Assembly (NCBI GenBank): GCA_002348045.1
Contig: DDYO01000104.1
Span: forward strand, 1-14,640
DNA length: 14,640 nt
From: Anaerolineales bacterium UBA2232
GTDB taxonomy: Bacteria; Chloroflexota; Anaerolineae; UBA2200
Reading direction: 5' to 3'
Translations under genes and position numbers: made by a program
Part shown: positions 7,676-13,426 of the stretch, in pieces
How positions within the stretch are numbered: the stretch's first letter is position 1
How the letters are laid out: every line of letters begins with the position of its first letter
The notes under the pieces: model-generated
What the model was told of the DNA's origin: nothing
What the model saw: the letters and a program-made list of their open reading frames with translations, nothing else
Database searches by the model: none

Positions 7676-9027
7676 ATGCTAGCTCCTCGCTGGAGGGCCG
7701 CGGCTGCGTGTCCAGTCAACGACTCAGCCTGTGCGATTTGGGCTGCGGAAGCGCAGAGCTGGCTGGAGGTCTCAGGGTCCAGGTCGATGATGCTGGTAAC
7801 CTTGACAAAGTCCAGGACGCTGAGAGGTGAAGCAAACCGTGCGGTGCCACCCGTGGGCATGACGTGACTTGGTCCCGCGGCATAGTCACCCAGCACCTCA
7901 AAGGAGTGCTCGCCGATGAAGAGACCACCCGCGTTTCGCACGCGATTAGCCCACTGGTGCGGCTCGCAGACTGCCAAGCAGAGGTGCTCGGGGGCATACG
8001 TGTTCGCCAAGTCGATGGCTATCTCCAGCGAAGGAACAACTATGATGGCTCCACGGCGGGCAAGGGCTGCCCGGGCGATGTCAGCACGGTGCAGGGCCGG
8101 GAGCTGTCGCTCGACATGGCGCAGAACATCCTCAGCAAGGCTCCTTGAGTTTGTGATCAGAACGGCGCTTGCGAGGATATCATGTTCGGCTTGAGCCAGC
8201 AGGTCTGCAGCAATCCATTCTGGATTGGCAGTCTCGTCAGCGATGATCAAGGTCTCCGTGGGACCAGCGAGTCCGTCGAGTCCGACGTCCCCGTACACCT
8301 GGCGCTTCGCCAGGGTGACGAACAAGCCGCCGGCGCCAACGATCTTGTTCACCCGGGGGATGGTGGAAGTTCCGTAGGCCAGCGCGGCGATGGCCTGCGC
8401 GCCGCCGAGAGAGTAGACATGGTCCACCTGGGCGATGTGGGCTGCGGCCAGGATGATGGGGGAGACACCGCCGTGCGCCGAGCTGGGAGGCGTGCAGACG
8501 ACCACTTCCGTGACACCTGCGGCACGGGCAGGAATGGCGGTCATTAGAAGGGACGAGGGTAAGGGAGCGGTCCCGCCTGGCACATAGACTCCGACCCGTT
8601 GTAGAGGTGTGACGCGCTGACCTAGGATACCCCCGAGATGGGTGGTAGTCCAGGACTGCAGTGGCTGGAAAGAATGGAAAGATCGGATGCGCTGGGAGAC
8701 CGTATGAAGTGACTGGACCAGCCCCGGGGGCAGGGAGCAGTAGGCCTCGGCCAGAGCTTCAGAGGGAATCTCATAGGTCCGGAGGTCCATCCCATCGATG
8801 CGTCGCGTCCAATCGTAGAGGGCGACATCACCGCGATGTCGAACGTCGGCGATGATTTCAGAAACCGCCTGATCCGGCGTCAGGTCACGGCCGAATATCC
8901 GAAATAGCTCGGACCGAAGGCGTTCGGGAATGTCCGTCATGTCGAGCAAGCTCGTGCGACGGAGAACGGTGCGCTGGGCTTCTTGCCAGTCCTCCCAGAC
9001 GCAGATAGGGCGGTCAGGAGTTGCCAT
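7672..9027 (-). CDS. hisD: Histidinol dehydrogenase
   Basis: Zn enzyme carrying out the last two oxidations, L-histidinol to L-histidine with two NAD. It has 451 residues, slightly longer than the usual ~430 because of an N-terminal stretch before the conserved region. Zinc ligands Q279 and H282 (AQAEHD), D381 (GDYAAGPSHVMPTGG) and H440 (LTGH), catalytic E347-H348 (APEHL) and NAD contacts Y148 (VGVYVPGG) and Q211 (GGAQAIAA) are all recognisable. The usually conserved GPGN segment reads GAGG (231-234), replacing the asparagine that contacts NAD in the E. coli enzyme. ATG 9027 follows GGAGG by 6 bases and overlaps hisG by 14 bases. Confidence 0.95.
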   Translation of the reverse strand: MATPDRPICVWEDWQEAQRTVLRRTSLLDMTDIPERLRSELFRIFGRDLTPDQAVSEIIADVRHRGDVALYDWTRRIDGMDLRTYEIPSEALAEAYCSLPPGLVQSLHTVSQRIRSFHSFQPLQSWTTTHLGGILGQRVTPLQRVGVYVPGGTAPLPSSLLMTAIPARAAGVTEVVVCTPPSSAHGGVSPIILAAAHIAQVDHVYSLGGAQAIAALAYGTSTIPRVNKIVGAGGLFVTLAKRQVYGDVGLDGLAGPTETLIIADETANPEWIAADLLAQAEHDILASAVLITNSRSLAEDVLRHVERQLPALHRADIARAALARRGAIIVVPSLEIAIDLANTYAPEHLCLAVCEPHQWANRVRNAGGLFIGEHSFEVLGDYAAGPSHVMPTGGTARFASPLSVLDFVKVTSIIDLDPETSSQLCASAAQIAQAESLTGHAAAALQRGASI

Positions 9028-10027
9028 TCACGGCCTCCATGAGGGCACGATAACGAGCGGGTTCCTCTTCGAAAATGTAGCTGACGGGGGAGACAACCAC
9101 CCCGCTTCCGCCTATGGAACGAAGCTCGCTGATGGCCTGGAAGAGGGTTTCCTTGGCGACCACGATGTGGACAGCGAACCAGCTGCCATTGCCCGTGCGC
9201 ACCACTACCGGTGAGACGGTGGGACCCTGCAGGCCGCCTAATGTAGGCTGGGTGAACATACGATGGGCAATGGCTTGGGGAGACTCACCACGCATATTCG
9301 CAAAGATGGCGACGTGTTCTTTGGCGCGCAGATGCGCCTCTATGTATTCGAGCAGTACGCGTGCCACGGTCAATACTTCTGAGCGTGATTGAAGGGCGGG
9401 CCGGTTAGCCAAGAGCACTGCCTGTGACTGAAGGATGACGGCATCATCCAGCGGGTAGAGACGGTTGTCGCGCAGCGTCTGACCTGATGAAACAAGATCG
9501 GAGATGATGTCAGCGTAACCAATGGCAGGCGCTGCCTCAAGGGTACCCTCCACGGCGATAAGGGTAAAGGGCTGAATGCCGTGGTCTTGCAGAAAGGCCG
9601 CGGTCAAACGGGGGAACTTGGTGGCCACTCGCAGCGGCCTACCCATGGCACGGGTGTAGTCAACAAGGCCACCAAGGGTACGCACGCTATGCCACGCTTC
9701 GGGAACAGCCAAGCTCAGCCGGCAGTGACCAAATCCCAGGGCATCATGGACCAGGAGAAGGTTCCGGTCATCTGGGTTGCTGCGCTCAGCGACCATGTCC
9801 AGGCCAGTGATACCAAAGTCCACGCTGCCATCGGCAACGCTGACGACAATGTCCCCGGGTCGCTGGAAGAGAACGGTCAAGCCAGGCAGCGCGGGGATGC
9901 AGGCTTCGTACTGGCGCGGATTCGTCTTCTGGACTTGAAGGCCGCAGTCAGCCAACAAGCTCAGTGCAGTCTCGAACAAGACGCCTTTGCTGGGCACCGA
10001 GAGGCGAATGTCATTACGCTGGCTCAT
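9014..10027 (-). CDS. hisG: ATP phosphoribosyltransferase, long form
   Basis: Catalyses the committed step, condensation of ATP with PRPP. It has 337 residues and is long-form: a catalytic region starting IRLSVPSKG (7-15), the PRPP-binding block EGTLEAAPAIGYADIISDLV (160-179) with SSGQTLRDN, and a C-terminal ACT-like regulatory domain (about 270-325) for feedback inhibition by histidine, so no HisZ partner is needed. It is somewhat longer than the ~300 residues of E. coli HisG. The open frame runs 50 codons further upstream, but that part is the attenuator, and homology begins at MSQRN. ATG 10027 has only a weak, tight Shine-Dalgarno (AGGGGG, 3-base spacer) immediately after the attenuator T tract. 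Confidence 0.93.
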   Translation of the reverse strand: MSQRNDIRLSVPSKGVLFETALSLLADCGLQVQKTNPRQYEACIPALPGLTVLFQRPGDIVVSVADGSVDFGITGLDMVAERSNPDDRNLLLVHDALGFGHCRLSLAVPEAWHSVRTLGGLVDYTRAMGRPLRVATKFPRLTAAFLQDHGIQPFTLIAVEGTLEAAPAIGYADIISDLVSSGQTLRDNRLYPLDDAVILQSQAVLLANRPALQSRSEVLTVARVLLEYIEAHLRAKEHVAIFANMRGESPQAIAHRMFTQPTLGGLQGPTVSPVVVRTGNGSWFAVHIVVAKETLFQAISELRSIGGSGVVVSPVSYIFEEEPARYRALMEAVNGNS

Positions 10028-10039
10028 AAACCCCCTAAT

Positions 10040-10074
10040 AATGAAAAAGCCCTCGCCGCTTTGCCGGGAGGGCT
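10040..10074 (-). terminator. his attenuator terminator
   Basis: Read on the minus strand, AGCCCTC-CCG pairs with CGG-C-GAGGGCT (one bulged C, 6-base loop GCAAAG), about 10 bp and G/C-rich, followed by TTTTT and then CATTATT. It lies between the His-rich leader ORF and hisG, 13 bases before the hisG ATG. Its left arm CTCCCGGC (10063-10070) is perfectly complementary to GCCGGGAG inside the leader ORF (10119-10126), giving a mutually exclusive antiterminator. Confidence 0.85.
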
Positions 10075-10090
10075 GAACAACAACGTTCAG
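10073..10090 (-). other. Small hairpin between leader stop and attenuator
   Basis: CTGAAC (10085-10090 on the minus strand) pairs with GTTCAG (10073-10078) around a 6-base loop. It follows the leader stop codon by 7 bases and shares two bases with the foot of the terminator stem, so it competes mildly with it. It may be a spacer structure in the attenuator; its role is not evident. Confidence 0.45.
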
Positions 10091-10097
10091 GTGGTAG

Positions 10098-10187
10098 CTA
10101 AAAAGACCGCAGGGTGGGCTCCCGGCCGACAGGTAAGGGCGCGTGGTGATGGTGGTGAGCCTTGCTGGATCGTACAATGTCTACCAT
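10098..10187 (-). CDS. hisL: Histidine operon leader peptide (29 codons, five consecutive His)
   Basis: ATG 10187 to TAG 10098-10100 encodes 29 residues: MVDIVRSSKA, then HHHHH from codons CAC CAC CAT CAC CAC, then a 14-residue tail ending RSF. Function is inferred from enterobacterial hisL: ribosome stalling at His codons when charged tRNA-His is scarce lets GCCGGGAG (10119-10126) pair with the terminator left arm, so transcription continues into hisG; with enough histidine the ribosome covers this segment and the terminator forms. A weaker GGCTC/GAGCC pairing (10157-10161 with 10117-10121) could be the protective stem. There is no Shine-Dalgarno, and the predicted transcription start is the A of the ATG. 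A longer frame from 10403 exists, but it crosses the promoter and lacks support. Confidence 0.88.
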   Translation of the reverse strand: MVDIVRSSKAHHHHHAPLPVGREPTLRSF

Positions 10188-10193
10188 AGGCCG

Positions 10194-10222
10194 ATGATAG
10201 CATTGACCACCGGAAATGTCAA
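10194..10222 (-). promoter_or_regulatory. his operon sigma-70-type promoter
   Basis: On the minus strand, TTGACA (10217-10222) is separated by exactly 17 bases from TATCAT (10194-10199). With a six-base discriminator, +1 is base 10187, the A of the leader ATG. It points toward the attenuator and the his operon and lies back-to-back with the pheA promoter about 90-120 bases away. Confidence 0.85.
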
Positions 10223-10311
10223 ATGGTGTAGCCCTGACATGGAGAAGACGCAGCCGAGGTGCAGCCCTGCCTTCATAGGGCAGTCCCCGACAGAGTGGAT
10301 GTTGCTGGTGT

Positions 10312-10339
10312 TTGTAGGCTGCGCCCGTTTTGCTAGAAT
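10312..10339 (+). promoter_or_regulatory. Probable pheA promoter, extended -10, inside an inverted repeat
   Basis: TGC-TAGAAT (10331-10339) is a good extended -10 element; the -35 is weak (TTGTAG 10312-10317, 16-base spacer). Start of transcription would fall near 10346, about 75 bases before pheA. The -10 is enclosed by perfect 7-bp arms TGCGCCC (10320-10326) and GGGCGCA (10340-10346), which could be an operator overlapping the promoter. Confidence 0.6.
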
Positions 10340-10419
10340 GGGCGCAGATAGAGGCCCAAGGATTGTGACTGGGAGAAGGGAGCGCGCCCCTTCGCTCATG
10401 CAAATGAAGGAGGCTGTCG

Positions 10420-11262
10420 GTGGCAGTGGACAGGCACGACCGCAGGATAGTAGCTTTTCAGGGGGAGAGAGGTGCGTACAGCGAGGCGGCGGTCATAGGA
10501 TTCTGCGAGGAGATCGTGGAGTTGCTGCCGTGCACGTCATTCGAAGCAGTGTTTGATGCAGTAACCGGGGGCGCGGCCGACCTGGGAGTGATTCCGGTGG
10601 AAAACTCGCTGGCGGGCAGCATCCATCGGAATTACGATCTCCTGTTGCGGTATAGCTTGCCCATAGTTGGCGAAGTGCAGGTCCGCGTGGCCCACGAGCT
10701 GATCGTGCTTCCAGGGGTCGCGATGGCGGATGTGCGCAGGGTCTACTCGCATCCGCAGGCCCTGGCACAGTGTGAGGGTTCATTGACCGTGCTGTTGCCG
10801 GAGGCGGAGCGGGTCGCGACGTATGATACCGCGGGCAGCGTCAAGATGCTGCAGGACCAAGGCATACGGGATGGAGCAGCGATCGCCAGTCACCGAGCCG
10901 CAGAGATCTATGGCATGAGTGTGTTGAAGACCGGCCTGGAGGACAATGCCGAGAACTATACACGGTTCCTGGTGCTGGCAAGGGAGCCGGTGAGCCCTCA
11001 AGAGGAAGCAAAGACTTCCATCGTGTACTCGATGGACAACCGACCCGGGGCTCTCTTTCGGTCTCTGGCGGTATTTGCCCTACGGGACATTGACCTCACC
11101 AAGATCGAGTCCCGGCCACTTCAGGGAAAGCCGTGGGAGTACTTTTTCTATGTGGATTTTGTGGGGAGCATTGACGATGCGCCTGCCAAGAACGCATTGA
11201 GGCATCTGGAGGAGCTGGCGACTTTTCTCCGGGTGCTGGGGTGTTATCCCAGGGCTGTGTAG
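10420..11262 (+). CDS. pheA: Prephenate dehydratase (monofunctional, with ACT domain)
   Basis: Dehydrates and decarboxylates prephenate to phenylpyruvate, the phenylalanine branch. It has 280 residues with no chorismate mutase domain. The periplasmic-binding-like catalytic domain spans about 9-185: VAFQGERGAYSEAA, GVIPVENSLAGSIH (57-69), VYSHPQALAQC (108-118) and the essential NYTRF (179-183). A C-terminal ACT domain (about 198-278) with RPGALFRSL and ESRP (230-233) is the phenylalanine-binding regulator. GTG 10420 follows a perfect AAGGAGG (10407-10413) with a 6-base spacer. It is transcribed divergently from the his operon, and no Phe-rich leader ORF was seen ahead of it. Confidence 0.96.
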   Translation: MAVDRHDRRIVAFQGERGAYSEAAVIGFCEEIVELLPCTSFEAVFDAVTGGAADLGVIPVENSLAGSIHRNYDLLLRYSLPIVGEVQVRVAHELIVLPGVAMADVRRVYSHPQALAQCEGSLTVLLPEAERVATYDTAGSVKMLQDQGIRDGAAIASHRAAEIYGMSVLKTGLEDNAENYTRFLVLAREPVSPQEEAKTSIVYSMDNRPGALFRSLAVFALRDIDLTKIESRPLQGKPWEYFFYVDFVGSIDDAPAKNALRHLEELATFLRVLGCYPRAV

Positions 11263-11443
11263 GAGGGAACTTGGCGGGCGTGAGTGGCAAGTGCGGGCAA
11301 GTCCGAAGGAGGTGGACAATCCGGGCTTTGTGGCTGCGCAGTCAGGAGAACGATGGTCCCGTTGGTTTCGCCAACGATTCGAGGCGGGTGTGATCGTTGC
11401 ATCGGCGGTGAGCCAGGACAAGCCATTGAAAGGGGGGTCAGGT
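11263..11443 (+). other. Unassigned 181-base spacer before the ferritin gene
   Basis: The frame of the next gene is open from 11291 but encodes nothing family-like before ATG 11444. The stretch contains a strong free-standing AAGGAGG (near 11307-11313) with no good start codon after it, and a clean hairpin CGTTGG-TTTCG-CCAACG (11360-11376). No convincing promoter, terminator or T-box was found. Confidence 0.4.
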
Positions 11444-11938
11444 ATGAGTCGTGAAGGTAGTCGCTTAGAGTTGCTGAACCTTCTGAATCAAGCGATGGCA
11501 AGGGAACTCCAAGTCTCGATACAGTATATGTTGCAGCATTCTGTTGGAGCCGGTCAGGCTTCGGTGGCTTCGGGTGGAACCCCGATGGTCAAGCTCAGTA
11601 AGTTTATCGGTAGCCATGCGTCGGTCTGGCTCCCAGGTGCTAGTCTCAAGAAGATCGCTATTGCTGAGATGAGACACGCTGAAGCGATTGCCGAGAGAAT
11701 CACCGCCCTTGGGGGAAAAGTCACGACGGAACCAGCCGCTGTCACGATCGGCACGGGAGCTAAGGAGATGCTGGAGGATGACAGGGAGCAGGAACGACTG
11801 GCCATTGAACTGTATAGGCAGATTATCGAGCTAGCCGGAAGAGAACGTGACGATGTGACCATGAAACTATTCCAGGGGATACTATCCGATGAAGAGAAAC
11901 ATCATCGGGTCTTTACGAACCTGCTTAGCAAGGTCTGA
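11444..11938 (+). CDS. Bacterioferritin-like diiron protein
   Basis: A four-helix ferritin-like protein of 164 residues, probably for iron storage or oxidative protection in the cytosol. Diiron ligands can be read as E21 (ARELQVSIQY), E75 and H78 in AEMRHAEAIAERI, E122 (LAIELYRQ), and E150 and H153 in DEEKHH. M76 sits where bacterioferritin has its haem-ligand methionine (E-M-x-H). Between helices 1 and 2 there is a longer glycine/serine-rich segment (about 34-68) than in E. coli Bfr, so it may belong to a separate ferritin-like subfamily. ATG 11444 is preceded by AGGGGGG; the upstream extension to 11291 is not conserved-looking. It follows pheA on the same strand after 181 bases, probably as a separate unit. 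Confidence 0.82.
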   Translation: MSREGSRLELLNLLNQAMARELQVSIQYMLQHSVGAGQASVASGGTPMVKLSKFIGSHASVWLPGASLKKIAIAEMRHAEAIAERITALGGKVTTEPAAVTIGTGAKEMLEDDREQERLAIELYRQIIELAGRERDDVTMKLFQGILSDEEKHHRVFTNLLSKV

Positions 11939-12165
11939 ACAGACAGGCATCGCAGCAGTTTGGCCCTTGGGCATCCCGAATGCTGCACAAAACGGCCGGG
12001 TTGGGCAATGGTATGGTCAGTGCCTAGGGCACTGGGCAGAGGCCAAAGGCGAGAGGTCGGGAGCTCGCGACCAGTCACGGTGAAGTGAAGCACCTGGGAT
12101 CGTCTGTCGACTTGCGGTTGCTGGGTGCAGAAGAGACCGTTTCTGCCCGGTGCCGCCAAAGAGTA
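11939..12165. other. Hairpin-rich unassigned intergenic region
   Basis: No credible gene. Several short perfect inverted repeats follow one another: GCAGCA/TGCTGC (11952-11957 and 11981-11986) enclosing GCCC-TT-GGGC; CAGTGCC-TAG-GGCACTG (12018-12034); GGTCG/CGACC near 12055-12072; and GCAGAA/TTCTGC (12127-12132 and 12141-12146). None has a T tract. It could hold the ferritin transcript's 3' structure or an unrecognised small RNA; I could not match it to SRP RNA, 6S RNA or tmRNA. Confidence 0.4.
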
Positions 12166-12196
12166 AGCCCCTCCCATCTGCTATCTGGGAGGGGCT
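12166..12196 (-). terminator. Terminator of tRNA-Sec
   Basis: A perfect 11-bp stem, AGCCCCTCCCA (minus 12186-12196) with TGGGAGGGGCT (12166-12176), 9-base loop, starts four bases beyond the tRNA 3' end. On the minus strand it is followed by TACTCTTT; on the plus strand by CAGGCGGG, so it reads better as terminating the minus-strand tRNA. Confidence 0.75.
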
Positions 12197-12200
12197 CAGG

Positions 12201-12297
12201 CGGGAGTGGATGGGAGTCGAACCCACCAGGGCCGCTTCAGCAGCACCCCTCAAACGGTTTTGAAGACCGCGGAGCCCACCAGGACTCATCCACCCCC
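12201..12297 (-). tRNA. selC: tRNA-Sec (selenocysteine, anticodon UCA)
   Basis: It decodes UGA as selenocysteine with SelB and SECIS. It is 97 bases without CCA, the length of this longest tRNA class. Visible on the minus strand: an 8-bp acceptor stem GGGGGTGG/CCACTCCC (one G-U), discriminator G, a 6-bp D stem GAGTCC/GGGCTC with a 4-base loop, anticodon stem GCGGT/ACCGT around CTTCAAA (anticodon TCA), a long variable arm built on GGGGTGCT/AGCGGCCC with one mismatch, and T arm GTGGG-TTCGACT-CCCAT. The 8-bp acceptor with 6-bp D stem separates it from tRNA-Ser. CCA is not encoded. It has its own promoter and terminator. No selA, selB or selD is in the window. Confidence 0.95.
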
Positions 12298-12306
12298 GTA
12301 GCAGAA

Positions 12307-12335
12307 AGCATACCCTGCTTGGGCATTCATGTCAA
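12307..12335 (-). promoter_or_regulatory. tRNA-Sec promoter
   Basis: On the minus strand, TTGACA (12330-12335), a 17-base spacer and TATGCT (12307-12312). Predicted +1 is about 12300-12299, only two or three bases before the mature tRNA 5' end at 12297. Confidence 0.8.
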
Positions 12336-12337
12336 AT

Positions 12338-12353
12338 AAAGGCTGCAGCCCTT
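12338..12353 (-). terminator. Possible weak terminator after the methyltransferase gene
   Basis: On the minus strand AAGGGC-TGCA-GCCTTT forms a 6-bp stem (one G-U) with a tetraloop, followed by ATTTG. It lies 22 bases beyond the methyltransferase stop and just before the tRNA-Sec -35 box. It is short, so some readthrough into the tRNA is likely. Confidence 0.35.
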
Positions 12354-12375
12354 CCGCTGACGTGGGTACGTTGGC

Positions 12376-13287
12376 CTAAGTTAGAGGCTGCCTAAAGTCG
12401 TATATGCCGTCGGTAGTACTCCAGCGTCTGCCACAACCTCCACAGCGGAGGCTGTCGGGTTCTGTGCTCAAGTCAGCACTGTGGCACGACGGACAACAAA
12501 AGATCGATAAGGAGGTGCCCTGAGGCAGGCTGTCGGAGGCGCGAGCACTTACAAACACCGAGGGGGTAAGCCTGAGATGACCGGCAGGGACCTGAAGCCA
12601 GCCGTCGAGTCGGGCCAGAACAGGTGCCGGGATAATGCGTTTCAGAAGTGAGATGCGAAACTGAGACACGCCCAAGTACTGCCCGATCTGAAAACCAGCC
12701 TCCAGAAGATGGCGCTGAACATAGGCTGGCTGGAAGTCAAAGTGGAGTGGCGCGAATTCGTACGGCTCGAAGGAGAAGGGATTGTGGGCCTGGCGGCGCA
12801 GCGCATAGCGCAAGATAGCTTTCAGGTTGCGCTGGTTTGCAAATTCGAGGATGAAACTCGCCTTGGGGCTGAGGATGCGGTGAATGGCAGAGAAGGCGCC
12901 GGATACATCCGGGAGGTGGTGGAGGACGCGCACCATCACGGCTGTATCAAAGCTGCCGGGGAGAAAAGGCATGCCGTAGAGATTGGCCGCGACATAGGTG
13001 ATGCGACTGTCGCCGTGCGCCTCCCGGGCTTGGCAGAGTTGAGACTTGGAAGGGTCCATGAGCACAATTTTGCGGTGGCCGGCATAGAGGGGTAGGAGTC
13101 GCCCAAAGCCACCGCCGATGTCGATGAGACATTCACCCCTATTGGGAAGGAGCCTGGTCAGGGCGATGCGCTCAGCCAGGTCTTCGTAATCGCGCCCATG
13201 GCCAGTCCAGAAATCAGCCCGATAGTCGGTACCCTCGTAGTCACACAAGGGCGGGCTACTCTGAGTTGGGCTGACGGGTAAAGTCAC
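12376..13287 (-). CDS. SAM-dependent methyltransferase with C-terminal zinc ribbon
   Basis: A class I methyltransferase of 303 residues; substrate unknown. Motif I is LIDIGGGFGRLLPLY (about 54-68), D78 in IVLMDPS ends strand 2, and AANLYGMPF, FDTAVMVRVLHHLPD (113-127) and LSPKASFILEFANQ (139-152) follow, as in Methyltransf_11/UbiE-like enzymes. The C-terminus carries FCCPSCHS (263-270), CGGCGRRW (282-289) and DGIYDF, a four-cysteine ribbon resembling Trm112-type domains. GTG 13287 is chosen because AAGGAG (complement of 13296-13301) lies 8 bases upstream; the open frame runs 67 codons further but would translate through both parS sites. No clear own promoter was seen. Divergent from rpsT. Confidence 0.82.
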   Translation of the reverse strand: MTLPVSPTQSSPPLCDYEGTDYRADFWTGHGRDYEDLAERIALTRLLPNRGECLIDIGGGFGRLLPLYAGHRKIVLMDPSKSQLCQAREAHGDSRITYVAANLYGMPFLPGSFDTAVMVRVLHHLPDVSGAFSAIHRILSPKASFILEFANQRNLKAILRYALRRQAHNPFSFEPYEFAPLHFDFQPAYVQRHLLEAGFQIGQYLGVSQFRISLLKRIIPAPVLARLDGWLQVPAGHLRLTPSVFVSARASDSLPQGTSLSIFCCPSCHSADLSTEPDSLRCGGCGRRWSTTDGIYDFRQPLT

Positions 13288-13310
13288 GAGTGTTTCTCCT
13301 TGGGCAGAGA

Positions 13311-13324
13311 GTTTCACGTGAAAC
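13311..13324. promoter_or_regulatory. parS: parS-like ParB-binding site 1
   Basis: GTTTCACGTGAAAC is the 14-bp core palindrome of the chromosomal parS consensus; the flanking bases (A and C) deviate from the full 16-mer. Its centre is 26 bp from that of the second site, about 2.5 helical turns. It lies 24 bases upstream of the methyltransferase start codon. Confidence 0.85.
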
Positions 13325-13335
13325 CTTTTCGAGGA

Positions 13336-13351
13336 TGTTTCACGTGAAACA
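13336..13351. promoter_or_regulatory. parS: parS ParB-binding site 2 (exact consensus)
   Basis: TGTTTCACGTGAAACA is identical to the 16-bp parS consensus first defined in Bacillus and conserved across bacterial phyla. A perfect 16-bp palindrome matching it beside a second copy is very unlikely by chance. ParB (a CTPase clamp) loads here and recruits SMC, segregating the replication origin. parA and parB are not in this window. Confidence 0.92.
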
Positions 13352-13426
13352 ACCCCGTGATGAACCGCCGTGAATGTGCACCGCGGCTTGTGGACACCGG
13401 TTGGCCTCGTGCCTGCGGTGGTGCTC

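Noticed and set aside
10028..10177. N-terminal extension of hisG
   Set aside because: These codons cover the attenuator terminator and leader ORF; ATP phosphoribosyltransferase homology begins at MSQRN (10027).
10188..10403. Longer 101-codon version of the His-rich ORF
   Set aside because: It would run through both the his and pheA promoters; only the 29-codon part from 10187 lies downstream of the promoter.
11263..11443. T-box or riboswitch ahead of the ferritin gene
   Set aside because: No T-box consensus (GGTGGNACCGCG-type), specifier loop or terminator pair could be found.
12166..12196. Terminator for the ferritin gene on the plus strand
   Set aside because: It is 227 bases past the ferritin stop and lacks T residues on the plus strand; it abuts the tRNA-Sec 3' end and has a T-richer tail on the minus strand.
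12201..12297. tRNA-Ser reading of the long-variable-arm tRNA
   Set aside because: The 8-bp acceptor stem, 6-bp D stem and TCA anticodon with 97-base length fit tRNA-Sec better.
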